This document shows positions 35,437 to 47,015 of a stretch of DNA of 64,000 nt, piece after piece. A program made the position numbers and the translations under genes. Source of the DNA: Papaver somniferum (taxonomy: Eukaryota; Streptophyta; Magnoliopsida; Ranunculales; Papaveraceae); contig NC_039363.1 in the NCBI RefSeq assembly GCF_003573695.1, positions 148,770,826-148,834,825 of the forward strand, read 5' to 3'. The notes beneath the pieces are model-generated. The model was not told where the DNA came from, did no database searches, and was given only the letters and a program-made list of their open reading frames with translations. Each line of letters opens with the position of its first letter. Position 1 is the stretch's first letter.

Positions 35437-37124
35437 GTCAATGTTATCGACAAAACTATCAATACATGTGGAATAAAAAAAATATATAAATAAACTTTTG
35501 TAGCTCCTATTCCACACGCCTAATCTTCAACATTACTTGAAATCTTCGTCACTTCCAGGTACTCCAATGATCCCAAAGGTTGTAAGTTTAGCATCATTGT
35601 TGTTGAAAATCCGTAGCTATAACAACGAGAAAACAAGAGTTCTCAATCATTGTTATACAGTGTCATAGTATCATTACACAACGTCAAAGTTCAATTGTAT
35701 CACAACTTTAACAACAATACTATGGTGATATGTCACTCCCCCTTAGTCAATACTCCATCTCACATGGAAACCACTCCCCCTTACATAATGATCCGAAAAC
35801 CATATGTATTTGTAGTCTGAACTACATATTAATTTTCCCCCCCTTTGTCAATAAAATTGGGAAAGGTACAAGAACTGGATCCTAATGAAATTTCCGAAAG
35901 AGATATTTCATAACCAAAAGAAATCATATATCATCTTATTTAGATGCAATCATAAAGCCAAAGCTAAATGCATTCATCAAGGAGTCTATTAAGATACAAG
36001 ATAACCCCTAAAATATTCCACAGCCGCATCTCCCCACAAAGATTTGGCAATTAAGCACAAGTTCAAAATAACTCTCCCCCATTTTATGTCATTCCCGAAA
36101 GAACAACAAGAGCGACCTTAATTTCAAAAAGAAAAGAAGGATTTCTTTGGACATAACAAATTACATACAAGTATGAATTTGAATCCAAAAAACTCAATCA
36201 AATTAATCATAAGAGAACCCCTGATTTACTTAATTGGAAATGCTCAACACAAGTAAACTTATGGAGACTTAAAAGCACTCAATTAGATTAATCACAAGAA
36301 AACCCACAATTAATCTAATCGAAATACACAACTAAAATAATCACAAAAGTAATCAATTTAATTGGTCATACTCGATATAAGAGAATCTATGGAGAAATGA
36401 CTAAGTTAATCATGAAAATAATCAACCCAGTCAAAAACGCTCAAACATAAGAAAACTTATAGAGTCATAACTAAATAACCAAAAAAGATGATTAATTTAG
36501 TTCAAAATGCTCGACATAAAGTATCTCACGGAACAACAACAAAGCTAATCATAAAAATAATCAACTTGGTTGTTTAGTGCTCAACATAAGACACGTTATG
36601 GAGCCTCACAGTAATACATAAAATATGGATCAAGGAAGATCAACTATTGCGGAATACACAAGGATTCATTCTATTTTTCCATCACCATTTGCACAATGAC
36701 ATCCAATAGACATAATTCTTGAAAACAAAATATTTTAACCTATCTTCCATCAAAAGTTGACATAATAGGCTTAACTTTTGTATTTGTCAAAAGTCAATTC
36801 ATTCTTTCATCAATACATACATATCAACTCACGAACGACTTTACTTTTGACAAAGTATGGGACAATCAAGTTCACAGAGGTAAACACACATATCCCATAA
36901 CAATATTGCAATATATAAAACCATAAAGATTAATACTGCAAAAATCATCTTCCAAACAAATTTAAAATTTAAACCAATAAATCTAAAAACATGAAGATGA
37001 AAACGTTGGACATAGCTATGTGTAATCATAATAATGGCTATTCCAAACTCTAGTTATTCTTCTAAGAAAAACAAGAAAAATAGAAGATTTACTAGGAAAT
37101 ATAGAGCTTTCTCAAGGCATCTAC
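35437..37124 (-). other. 3' noncoding region of element D
   Basis: There is no supported gene. It contains recurring blocks of about 60 bp around AATTAATCA and CTCAACATAAG (about 36180-36600) and several CCCCCTT tracts. An ORF at 36841-37029 has no recognisable features. Confidence 0.6.
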
Positions 37125-37520
37125 CTAGAATTCCTTCTCGTTATTGAAAAACCCATTGATTATGGGATCATTCAATTCCTCCAAATCTTCAGAAATATCA
37201 GTTAACTCACTGAGTTCTCTTTTTAGATCACTCAAAGTGTTCTTGGTTAGAGACAACATTTCTTCATAGTGAGTTATCTTTTCCAAAGAGGAAACAATTT
37301 GAGATTTTAAATTATTTCTCTTGTTGATGAAATCTTTCACCATGCCTCTAAAATTATTATCAAAAAGACAACGAGATAAGAGAAAGTTAGAGGAAGAACC
37401 TTCTCCATTATTTGTAGCCGTTACTCTCTTCATCCTTGAGGAAGAAATTCCTTTACACAGATACACGTTAGCTGCTTCGACTGCATCTCTGCTTGTGGTG
37501 CCTCTAGTTACAAGAGCCAT
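37125..37520 (-). CDS. ORF2 of element D: intact 131-aa coiled-coil-like protein
   Basis: This is the only undamaged ORF2 in the window. It starts MALVTRGTTSRDAV, has a basic and serine-rich part (SSSRMKR, then GEGSSSNF), a long leucine-rich heptad-like stretch (about residues 60-115, including LSLTKNTLSDLKRELSEL) and an acidic end (DISEDLEELND). There is no signal peptide or membrane segment. It lies about 220 bp after gag. It resembles ORF2 of A, B and C in position, size and layout rather than in exact sequence. Function is unknown; a Gag partner or RNA-binding role is only a guess. Confidence 0.6.
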   Translation of the reverse strand: MALVTRGTTSRDAVEAANVYLCKGISSSRMKRVTATNNGEGSSSNFLLSRCLFDNNFRGMVKDFINKRNNLKSQIVSSLEKITHYEEMLSLTKNTLSDLKRELSELTDISEDLEELNDPIINGFFNNEKEF

Positions 37521-37736
37521 GAAACTGTATCTTTAAGAAAAAGGAAGTCTACAAACAATTTTATAGATAGACTAATGAACGACTAAACCTCGAAGAACAA
37601 CTCTTTTGAGGTTTAATGATCAAATATCTATATTGTTAGGAGAATATTTTCTTAACAATAAATACAATACTTGAGCCACAAAGATGCAAAGCCTTATTTT
37701 ATCAAGTTAAAGATGAGGATGCGAACGTCTCTGGGA

Positions 37737-39113
37737 CTAGACAAAGATGTTGTGAGCCAAATGCTCCCCTTGTTTATCACATAGTGATTTACCAAGGTTT
37801 GTTATATAAACAGGTTTCCTACCTCTTCTGGTTCTGGAAGCATTGGTCTTATGAGACATATGTTGATTATCCAGATTCATCTTTCGCATGTTCTTTTGCA
37901 GTCTGGACATTCTTTTGTTGTTCCTCTTGAACCTCCAACACGTGCTTTGAACATGATTCACATTTCCACAAAACAAACAAATCGAGGATCCTTTGTCTTG
38001 TTGAAGTACCTTCTGTTTATCACAAATGTCAACCTTTAATTTCCCGTGACATTTCGAAACAAGGTTAACAATACTTGCAGTATTGCTTTTAAATCCTAAA
38101 CCATTTGTGTTTCCAAAGGATTTCTGACCAAATAACATTGCTGAGATTTTGTCAGAATTTCAAGACAATCGTTGTAGATCATCTTTGAGAGTATCAATCT
38201 CTTTTTCCTTTAGAACAATGGTTCTGGTGAGTTTATCATTGAGACAGTCTATCTCAAGATCTTTCACCTGGATTAATGATTCTAATTTCTTCAATGACGC
38301 TTTTAATTGAAGATTTTCTTGAAGAACCTCTTTATTCAAGAATTCCAAAATCTTCGTGTCAGACTCAATTTCTGAATTAGACTTTGAGTATATGGATGTT
38401 TCTGCTGCAAGAGCTGTGGGTTCATCACATCCAACAGACGTATTCAAAACGTTGATACTTAAAGATTTTTCTTTCTCGGAATCATTAGCAGCAAAAGCTA
38501 ACAGAAGATGTTTATCACATCTCATGCTTCTTTTTACAAAATCCTTGATCCTTTCTGTTATCAATGGTTTATCGAACCAATCACCATTTGAACAGCATTC
38601 ATCAGCCCAAGACAAGTTAGAGGTTTCACTTGTGTCATAAACAACATTGAATGCACAGGTTTGAACAGACTTTGGATCAAGTATTTTTACCTTTCCAAAA
38701 GAGGTATTTTTGGAGAGGGTGTTGAGGTTATTTCCTCTTTCGATGACATGCTTCTTAGAAACGTATCTACTGTCTTCAAATATAGTTTCCAAGATATCCC
38801 AGGCATCTTTAGACTTAGTGCAAGTAGACAATAATACTGAAGGTCTGGGGTAATGGCTTGTCTGATAGCATTTAACCCATCAGAGTTATGTATTGTAGCA
38901 AGAGACTCTTCATGACTATAGATACCAACATTCTTAGGTATAGATACATCATCGCCTTTTGTATTAACCGGAGAATCATTACCATTAACTATACGAGCCC
39001 AGGTTCGAAAATCACGAGCTTGAAGAAAAGCACACATAACAACTTTCCATCCTGGTTAGTTTGAGCCATCGAAAACTGGTGGTACGTTGATAAAAATAGC
39101 ACCTCTGTCCATA
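37737..39113 (-). pseudogene. gag: Copia-type gag of element D, deleted and frameshifted
   Basis: From the ATG at 39113 it shows INVPP..DG, then a frameshift near 39050, then FLQARDF.TW, a second shift near 38840, and AWDILETIF. Right after that it joins SRYVSKKHVIE, which in element A lies about 70 codons later, so the central capsid part is deleted. A long coiled coil follows (LQLKASLKKLESLIQVKDLE), then an in-frame TGA near 38160. One CCHC knuckle (CLFCGNVNHVQSTC) and a basic tail end at 37737. It cannot make a normal capsid and depends on a relative. Confidence 0.85.
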
Positions 39114-39164
39114 GAGTCAGATCGCTACAAACACAGACTTGTAAGGTCTTAAATGTGTTTGCGT

Positions 39165-39176
39165 GCTCTGATACCA
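39165..39176 (-). other. Primer-binding site of element D
   Basis: On the minus strand it reads an exact TGGTATCAGAGC, two bases after the 5' LTR end. Confidence 0.92.
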
Positions 39177-39178
39177 AT

Positions 39179-41556
39179 TGAAAAAACGGGGGTCTAACAA
39201 CCACACCCAATATTTCACTTAGCAATCTGTATGGAAAAACTCCAATATAATTTCTAGAGAATCAACTAGATAGTCAGACTCAATCTAGATAAAAAGTATA
39301 TCAAAGAGTTTTTATCTCTATCTCTCGATTTAAATCTTACTCAAGCAAACTGCGAGTCTCAATTTAAATACAAGAGAGATAAACTTGGATGGTACCAAAG
39401 ACCAATATCCAAGTGTCAATCCATTTAATTCAACAACCAAAAGGTCGGATATTCTAATTGATTGAACAACGCACAACCTGTATCATTTCAATTATATAAA
39501 AAAATATAATGCGGAAAATAAATAACAAAGACACCAGAATTTTGTTAACGAGGAAACCGCAAATGCAGAAAAACCCCGGGACCTAGTCCAGATTGAACAT
39601 ACACTGTATTAAGATGCTACAAACACTAGATTACTCCAAGCTAACTTCGGTCTGGACTGTAATTGAACCCCAACCAATCTCACACTGATCCAAGGTATAT
39701 TTATGCTCATACGTCTCTGATACCAGAAGGATGCTACGTACTTGATTCCCTTAGCTTATCTCACCCGCAACTAAGAGTTGCTACGACCCAAAGTCGAAGA
39801 CTTTAATAAACAAATATGTATCACAAAAAAAAGTCTATGATAATAAATAAATCCGTCTCCCACGAATATACCTATGACTTTTGTTCCGTCTTTTGATAAA
39901 TCAAGGTGATCAGGAACTAATTAATAAACCGGTCTTATATTACCGAAGAACAACCTAGTATTATCAATCACCTCACAATAGTAATAATAATCAACGCAAC
40001 GAAAAAAGATATTGTGGAATCACAAACGATGAGACAAAGATGTTTGTGATTACTTTTTATCTTGCCTATCAGAGATACAAATCTCAAGCCAATTATTACA
40101 ATTGTACTCGTACGATAGAAACAACAAGATCAGATCACACAACTACAACAAAAGTAGTATCGTTATGGCTTCACAATCCCAATGAAGTCTTTAAGTCGTT
40201 AACCTGGTTTAGAAAAAGAAACCAAAGGTTAAAGGAGAACCGACTCTATCTTAGCACAACTAGTATCACACATAATATGTGGGGATTAGGTTTCCCAGTT
40301 GGTAGAGTTCTCCCTTATATAGTCTTTCAAATCAGGGTTTGTAATCAATGTTAGCTTAGTAACAAAGCATTCAATATTCATCGTTAGATGAAAACCTGAT
40401 TAGATTCAAGCTAATATTTATCAACCGTTATATCAAAAACATAACTTGTTATACACAAATGAAATACACGTTCCTGTGATTGTGTAACCATACCCAAACT
40501 TGTACATTAGTTGGTTCAACAATAGTTAACCAAATGGTTAGCCATATGATCACTTTTATATCAACCATATTCTTCTTCACCATAACTAGTTCAAATGACT
40601 CAAATGAGCTAGTTAGAGAGTTGTTTAACTGCAAGGAAATCTTTTGTAATACACAAGACACAATTGAAGCAAAAACGATTTGATTCACATGAATCGGTTC
40701 ATGAACTCTATAGCATGGTTTGCAATTGCATTCCTTAGTTTATAAAGATAAGTTCACTAAACATCGTTTTTAGACATAACCTACTCAAGTTCGCGGACTG
40801 GGTTCGCAGACTTAAGTTCCCGGATGGAGTTCACAAACTCCAGCAGAAATTCTCGGGTTTGAGAACTTCGCCAATTCGCGGACTGGGTTTGTGGACTGAG
40901 TTCGCGGACTGGGCTCATGCACTTCTTCGGTTCACTTGATTCAACAAAGTTCGCAAACTTCGGTTCAAGCAATAAGGACTTATACATATATGTTTTTCCA
41001 CAACAATGCTCATATCCTCCAAATGGTTATATAGTCTAAACTCTCATTTCAATCATTGAAACGTTTTCAGAAGACGTTATATAGTTGTTATTCACAAACC
41101 ATTTCTCGTCAGAGCAATTTTCAAAGTGATAACATAACATGACTTTCGTCACTAGGTAAAGATGAACTTGGATAAAGCGAAAGCTTTACCAACACATATT
41201 TCGAGAAATAGATAGGCGAGGTAAACTCGGCTCGAAATACCAAATGTGTATAATCTAAGTCTATATAGCAAAACGACTTTTTTCTCAAGATAGGAGATAA
41301 ATAGACTTTTGAGTGATAGATAAGTTCAAGTCTCCACATACCTTTTAGTCGATGAAGATCCACCAGTTCCTTGAGTAGTCCTTCGTCTTGTATGATGATT
41401 TCCATGGAGTTCTTGAGCTAAACTACACTTTCTATCCTAGTCCGATACCTTAGCTATAATAGACTAGAAATCAAGACTTATAGTTTTGATCACTAACATT
41501 GGCAAACATGCTTGAGATAGCAACGCATGCGAGTTCGACCGAGCAATGCTCTAACA
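39179..41556 (-). repeat. 5' LTR of element D
   Basis: It is the partner of 33047-35424. The TATA-like site is near 40315-40321 and the GTTCGCGGACT array at 40789-40911. It differs from the 3' copy by scattered substitutions and a few small indels. Confidence 0.93.
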
Positions 41557-41561
41557 GTTTC

Positions 41562-42346
41562 AAAGGCGCGTGAAGAGGATACCTTGTCCAAAATGACGGT
41601 GTGATGTCCCGGGTAATCCTAAGTCATGACTATACCAAAGTAATGCATTTCAATCAAGGTGTTGCGATGATGTAAACAAAGAACAACAAGGTGCTGGTTC
41701 TATAACATACAAATTATGCAAGTCCCAAAGGTAAAGTTTGCAATATGATTTGAAGGGGAATATCTAGTAAAAGTTCTAATGTTGACGAAGTGCAGCAAAG
41801 ACTATGGGATTGGCGCATACCAGAGTGGTATCGAATCATAACTTGCATACCTTAAGGCATATCATGTTTGGTGAAGACGCAACATGATTGAAGCATAAGA
41901 CCGAGTCTTGTATAAGTCATGTAGCATGGTGCAACTAAAGTCAGAAAGTGAAGGCATAAGACTATGGAAATGATCATTGCGATCATTTGGGAAAAATAAT
42001 TACTTGCGTACACTTAGGCGCAAATGATTTAAGTGAAATTCAAGCCTAATTCAGGGAATTGGCAAGAGGAATTTTCAGGTTGCATTTGGGTGTTGATATG
42101 CGATTGTAGTGAGAGTTGGAGCATAGGCCAACATGACGACAACAATACAAGTCAGTAGGATCAATAACAAGGCAGTAAGCTAAGTGATGGCATATGGTAT
42201 CAGGCATAAAGTTTTGGTAAATGAGGCCAAGCAAGTTTGGTGATTTCTGAGATAGGCTCGGAAGTGTACAAGGCCAAAGAACAAGTATAGCGAGTATACT
42301 TTGTTGCGTTCAACGAGGACATCGAACAAGTTTGGTGGGGGAGGTC
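41562..42346 (+). other. Internal sequence of element F, right part, with PPT
   Basis: It has no supported gene. It ends in the purine run GGTGGGGGAGG (about 42334-42344) just before the 3' LTR. Confidence 0.6.
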
Positions 42347-43440
42347 TATTACAGGTCAGGATAGTGAAGCGCAAAGATAACACAATACATCATAGCCGGT
42401 CAATCCAGTGATCAGCCAAGATGGCGCGACACTGCATAGACTGTTAAGCGCTAAGATAATGGGACCCTGCAGGCTAGTGAAGCGCAAAGGTGGCGCTGCA
42501 CTGAAAAGGCATTGGCCAAGTAATGAAGTTTATTGTCCGACACAATGAAGCTTTATTGAGGGAAGACAAGGCCAAGTTGACAAATGCATCATGCGATGTT
42601 CGCATTGATGCATATCCATGGAATTGAGTTGTCCCAAACTCAAGGATGATGCAAGAGTGTAGAATATGCTAAAAGTTGGCTTATCCATTAGTCCAAGGCT
42701 GGCCAAATCTTGGACAGTGCAAACAAGCCAATAATGCGAGAGTGCACATTACTATTGTCAAGCAAGTTGGCCAAACGAAGCATATGACGCATGAATAACT
42801 AGAATCAGCTAAGGAGATGACCGAGATGATGGTAGCACAAAGTTGGCTGTACATTGGCTTAGGCAAACACACTGCAGTGCCATGTTGGTCGTGCATTGGA
42901 TCAAGGCCAAGTTCAGTTAAGCACAACAGTGGCGCATTATGGCTTAAGAGACGGCTACAAGTCGGTTATTGGCTTCACAAGTGTGCCAAAAGTGTGAGAC
43001 AAGGGAGAACGGTTATAGAAGAAGTTTATAGCCTAAAAAGTGTGTTCATAACTACTTTGGAACAAGTGTTGAAGGTTGACTCAAGTTAGGAAAGCAAGTG
43101 GCCAGCATGCACAATTATTGGCGGTTATGGATCTACCTTATAGGACGCATGGTTGTTCCATACGTGTACAAGTGTTGTGCACGGTTTTTGGCCATTGTAA
43201 CAACTGTATAAATAGTGTAGAGGCATTAGAAAATCAGTAGGTTTATCTAAAGAGAATTTTGTAGACACGTAGTTTCATACTTGAGAAAATGAGGCATCAT
43301 CAAAAGGGTGATGAACGTAAGGTTGTGATCTTCCTTTAGTGCAATAAAATGGATTTGTTGCGGTAATGTCTTTGTGTTCATTATGTTGCTAATCTGTGTG
43401 ACATTGTCAAATGGAATTGATGCATGATAAATCTCTTATT
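42347..43440 (+). repeat. 3' LTR of element F, right end truncated
   Basis: It matches the 5' LTR from TATTACAGGTCAG to AAATCTCTTAT, with a TATA box at 43207-43214 and one copy of the 135-bp unit. The last 200 bp of the 5' LTR have no match here, so this end is lost or the 5' LTR end has been extended. Confidence 0.75.
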
Positions 43441-44043
43441 GTGCAGCTTAAAATCGCTTCCAAGTTGAAAACTAGGTAGGTTCACTATCCCGATTCCAGC
43501 TTAGTAAACACTTCGCCGTGTTAGGTAGTAATAAAGGACACTAGTCGAACAACCAAGACTCCCAGCAGTTCCAGTCACGTGACTATAATCATGACGCGAT
43601 GACGCGAGAGACACTTGCTCAACATGTAAAGCTCTAGCTCATCAAGGCATGGACGATTTGTTGCAAACTAACTTTGAGATCGTTTTGTTGGACAAAACTC
43701 AAAGCCGACAGTAAGTAGAATGATTCGAGATCATTATAATCTTGGATTAGTGTCTCATTGTTGTTGTGGGACTAATTCAACAGTTTGCTTAGCATCCCAG
43801 CCCTGTTACAACAGATACTTCAACCTCGAAAATTATACCAGCAGCTAAACGGATAGCATCACATCTTATCCATATAACATTTGACAGAATTGACCATATA
43901 GCGTACTGAAACCGATCAAAAATAAAACAAAAATCACATACCACACTGAAAACAGCTACTAATGTATTTGATCATATCTATACTGAGAAAAGCTACATTT
44001 TATAGTTTCTACAAGCAACAAACCAGTTACTAGATATAGGAAA
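43441..44043. other. Intergenic, downstream side of the first membrane-protein gene
   Basis: I see no gene. It presumably holds the 3' UTR of the minus-strand gene at 44044-45099. Confidence 0.4.
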
Positions 44044-45099
44044 TCAAACATGAAATTGTTCCAACTGAACATCTTTATCCCTAATCAAAGGAACATAATC
44101 CCCCAAGTAATAGACCTCCAAATGTTCCGCTAAGCCAGACTTATCGATGTTCTCATGGTGGTACGATTTGCAGACAAAATATATGACAGTCTGAATCACA
44201 AGTGCAAAGTGAATCAAAAGAGTCAATAAAACGATGAACAATATCCCCAAACAAATTCTACCCCAAATTCCAAATGAAACCCTTGTCAAAAAGAAATAGA
44301 AATCTCCAAATGAATTCCCATGAACAACCAACGCCTTAAACGCCATTAGGATACCGATAAACAAGATTTGAAGCTTTATAAAAATGAAAGATGAAACCCA
44401 TATTTTCCCCTTAATCAAAGCCCTACTCTTGAGCATAGCCTTAATACCATAACTTTCTTCCATGACCGAGACCACACTAGCAAGTTGCCATACGACGCTA
44501 ATATAAACCAATCCGACGAAATAAGGTATCAGTATGATAATAAGAAGTGTCACAGTGGTTTTCACATTTTCTCCTTCTGGTCCGATTGTAAGAACAACGA
44601 CCGAATAAGATAAAAAGATGGCCAGGAAATTGTAGACTACCAAGATGAAGAAATTCCACATGAAAGTGATCATAAGTCTCTTCCATACTTTGGGCACCAC
44701 ACTCATAACCGTCTTGAATGTGAGATCTTTCGCAGAATAGATGCAAGCAATCGTGTAGACAACAGCCGAAGTCGACAGAAGAGAGAATATGAGGAGGAAA
44801 AGCAAATAAACGGCTTTGAATATACCGAAAGCAACCCATTCGGAGATGATATGAGCATGGATTTTGTCGAACCTTGCTGTTCCTCTAGTAGCCGTGTCTT
44901 GAACTTCTTCACTATCATCGATTTTGGATAAAATTGCTTCTGATATCTGGATTTGAGCCAAGTAAATGAAAGACAGAGGTAGGATAAGAGAAAGAATGAT
45001 TCTTGAGAAGATTTTTCTCCATGCTACTGTTATCTTAAAGGATTCTTGATAGATCCCAAAGAATCCTAAGAATTGAAGCTCCTCTGGTTCTCTATCCAT
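44044..45099 (-). CDS. Six-pass plant membrane protein, paralog 1 (351 aa)
   Basis: This is an intact, intronless ORF. The N-terminus is MDREPEELQFLGFFGIYQES. Hydrophobic segments lie at about residues 32-54, 92-120, 142-172, 181-213, 233-260 and 276-310. Conserved blocks shared with the two neighbours are AWRKIF, PLSFIYLAQIQIS, LLSTSAVVYTIACIY, VPKVWKRLMITFMW, the YG.KA..KS..LI.GK.WVS loop and YFVCKSYHHENID; the tail is DVQLEQFHV. It resembles the land-plant family loosely annotated 'polyadenylate-binding protein 1-B-binding protein', whose biochemical role I do not know. There is no signal peptide; the first membrane segment probably acts as anchor. It is divergent from the gene at 46074. 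Confidence 0.88.
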   Translation of the reverse strand: MDREPEELQFLGFFGIYQESFKITVAWRKIFSRIILSLILPLSFIYLAQIQISEAILSKIDDSEEVQDTATRGTARFDKIHAHIISEWVAFGIFKAVYLLFLLIFSLLSTSAVVYTIACIYSAKDLTFKTVMSVVPKVWKRLMITFMWNFFILVVYNFLAIFLSYSVVVLTIGPEGENVKTTVTLLIIILIPYFVGLVYISVVWQLASVVSVMEESYGIKAMLKSRALIKGKIWVSSFIFIKLQILFIGILMAFKALVVHGNSFGDFYFFLTRVSFGIWGRICLGILFIVLLTLLIHFALVIQTVIYFVCKSYHHENIDKSGLAEHLEVYYLGDYVPLIRDKDVQLEQFHV

Positions 45100-46073
45100 G
45101 TTGATTATTCTCCAATTGTTTGTAAGAGAGTCTGAGAGAGATGAGTTGGATTTAATCTTGAAAGAAAAGACCTTTGTTGTTAAGGATGAGGTTTATATTC
45201 TGTGTTGCTGCAGCTGAAAGTATGCAATTGAATTGACACCAATCCACTTGCAAGGAAATATCCTGGGCAGGTAGGTCAAGAGACGTGTTTTCCACCGATT
45301 GACTTGGCTCTGGCTCAGTCTCTTAGTCTTGAACTCGATGCTCCCTCCATTAATGCCTTTGAGAAAAATCATGCTTTCTTGACTAAACCAAGAATCTCTA
45401 GTCAATAGACATCGTAAACGTGAAAATCACAAAACAATTTACTCTAAGAGAAGTCAATTACCAGCCAACCGGGTTGTATAGGACGGAAATGATCTGACAA
45501 ATGTTAACGGTCATGCCACTCATCCCTTATGCGTGTCCGCATAAAAAGTAAAAAAGGATAGCAACAAGAAAAACAAATGGTCGCTATACGGCGTCACGTC
45601 GTACTCCCGAAATTGGACAAAAAGATGAGTAAGTTTTCTGTACCAGCAGCTACCAAGTCCTGGACTCATTAATCTCATAACCTTCCACTACTCCTAATTG
45701 AAAGCAAACTCTCTTTAATGCCCTATTGATATCAACATGTCCCACAATAAAGTCATGTACTAACTACTACTCCTAACTCTTTACTCTTTACATAGAAATT
45801 TCTCAGAAACTTCTCATCCATTATCAGTGTAGCATTTGGGAAGTTCCTCTGCAAATGGAATTACTTTCTTCAGTTGCATTCAGAAGGATCTACTGTACAT
45901 ACTGGAAGTAGAAGAATTTAAGTTAAAGTAGTGCACCCAAAGTTGAAACCATTCCGAGTAATCTCACTTTTTTATCACCTTTATACATCTGGATTCCACC
46001 CATTCTTTCTCCATCACTACTAATTTTAGTTTCTTTTCAACAATCTTCAATTCTCTCTAGGAATTAAACAACC
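45100..46073. other. Divergent intergenic region between paralogs 1 and 2
   Basis: This 974-bp stretch must hold the 5' UTRs and promoters of both genes. No long ORF has recognisable features; the short minus-strand ORF at 45193-45405 is not supported. I could not fix a TATA box with confidence. Confidence 0.45.
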
Positions 46074-47015
46074 ATGAATATAGAACCAGCAAACAAATCG
46101 ATGGGGTTCTTTGCCATTTACAAAGAAGCCTACAAACTCACAACATTTAACAAAAAAATCTTTTTACAGATCACCTCAACTATACTTTTTCCGTTAGCCG
46201 TCTTTTACTTGTCTGAGATACAAATCTCCAATTTCATCCACACCAAGACTTACCCGAAAAAAGAAACATCTCGATGGATCGCTTACGGTATAACACAATT
46301 TATTTATTTGATCTTGCTGCTGTTTTTCACTCTTTTGTCAACTTCTAGTGTCACCTATACCATTGCTTGTTTCTATACTTCCAAAGATATCACTTACAAG
46401 AAAGCCACCGGTGTACTTCGAAATTGTTGGGGGAGACTTATTGTGACATTCTTATGGTGCTTCTTTATCGTGGCTGTATACACCTTTGTGGCTCTCTGTT
46501 TGTTGTTATGGTTTTTCGTCGGCGTGGATGGCCCCGAAGGTGGAGGGGGGATTAAACTTCTGGTGTTTATAATGTGTCTGTCGGTTCCTTTCTTTACCGG
46601 ATTAATTTACATGATTGTTGTTTGGAATATCGCGACAGTAGTTACGGTATTAGAAAAGGATTATGGTAGAAAAGCTCTGGCAAAGAGTATGAGATTGATT
46701 GTAGGCAAGGTATGGGTTTCTTGCGCTGTCTTTGCTTTGCTTGAAATTGCATTTACAGGTATAATTTTCACTTTTTCTTACCTTGTGGTTTATGGAAACA
46801 AAATGAGTTTGGTGGGTAAAATATTTGTGGGAATTGGTTGTTATTTGTTGATGACTATTTGGATTCATTTCTCGCTTGTTGTTCACACCGTGGTTTACTT
46901 CGTCTGCAAATCTTACCACAACGAAGACATATCGGCTGTTACGACTCAATCAGAGGTCCCTGTTATACAATTAGGTAGGCAAAACGACGTTCAATTAGAG
47001 CGAGTACCGGTTTGA
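46074..47015 (+). CDS. Six-pass plant membrane protein, paralog 2 (313 aa)
   Basis: This is an intact, intronless ORF. It is shorter than its neighbours because the loop between segments 1 and 2 is reduced (about residues 56-68). Membrane segments lie at about 30-53, 70-100, 121-150, 160-192, 213-240 and 248-278. Shared blocks include LLSTSSVTYTIACFY, GRLIVTFLW, DYGRKALAKSMRLIVGKVWVS and VVYFVCKSYHNEDIS; the tail is DVQLERVPV. It has a glycine-rich turn (GPEGGGG) between segments 3 and 4. It lies between two minus-strand paralogs, so a local duplication with inversion is likely. Confidence 0.88.
   Translation: MNIEPANKSMGFFAIYKEAYKLTTFNKKIFLQITSTILFPLAVFYLSEIQISNFIHTKTYPKKETSRWIAYGITQFIYLILLLFFTLLSTSSVTYTIACFYTSKDITYKKATGVLRNCWGRLIVTFLWCFFIVAVYTFVALCLLLWFFVGVDGPEGGGGIKLLVFIMCLSVPFFTGLIYMIVVWNIATVVTVLEKDYGRKALAKSMRLIVGKVWVSCAVFALLEIAFTGIIFTFSYLVVYGNKMSLVGKIFVGIGCYLLMTIWIHFSLVVHTVVYFVCKSYHNEDISAVTTQSEVPVIQLGRQNDVQLERVPV

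Larger units (their letters stand above)
33047..41556 (-). mobile_element. Element D: complete gag-only copia element, TSD GTTTC
   Basis: GTTTC lies at 33042-33046 and at 41557-41561. On the minus strand the order is 5' LTR (41556-39179), PBS (39176-39165), gag (39113-37737), ORF2 (37520-37125), about 1.7 kb noncoding, PPT (35436-35427) and 3' LTR (35424-33047). The LTRs are both 2378 bp by these boundaries and read as near-identical by eye, so insertion was recent. There is no pol. It is nested in element F. Confidence 0.93.
27455..43440 (+). mobile_element. Element F: pol-less LTR element, carrying two nested insertions
   Basis: Related LTRs lie at 27455-28902 and 42347-43440. A PBS-like GGTATCAGAGC follows the first, and a purine run (GGTGGGGGAGG) precedes the second. 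The internal sequence (28914-30642, 32779-33041, 41562-42346) has no recognisable gag or pol; the longest ORF, 29177-29485 (102 aa), shows no known motif. It looks like a large nonautonomous (LARD-type) element. Superfamily cannot be set; the PBS fits copia and many gypsy elements. Confidence 0.7.

Noticed and set aside
46367..46949. Extra ORFs inside the 46074-47015 gene on both strands
   Set aside because: They are shadows of the six-pass protein gene in other frames.
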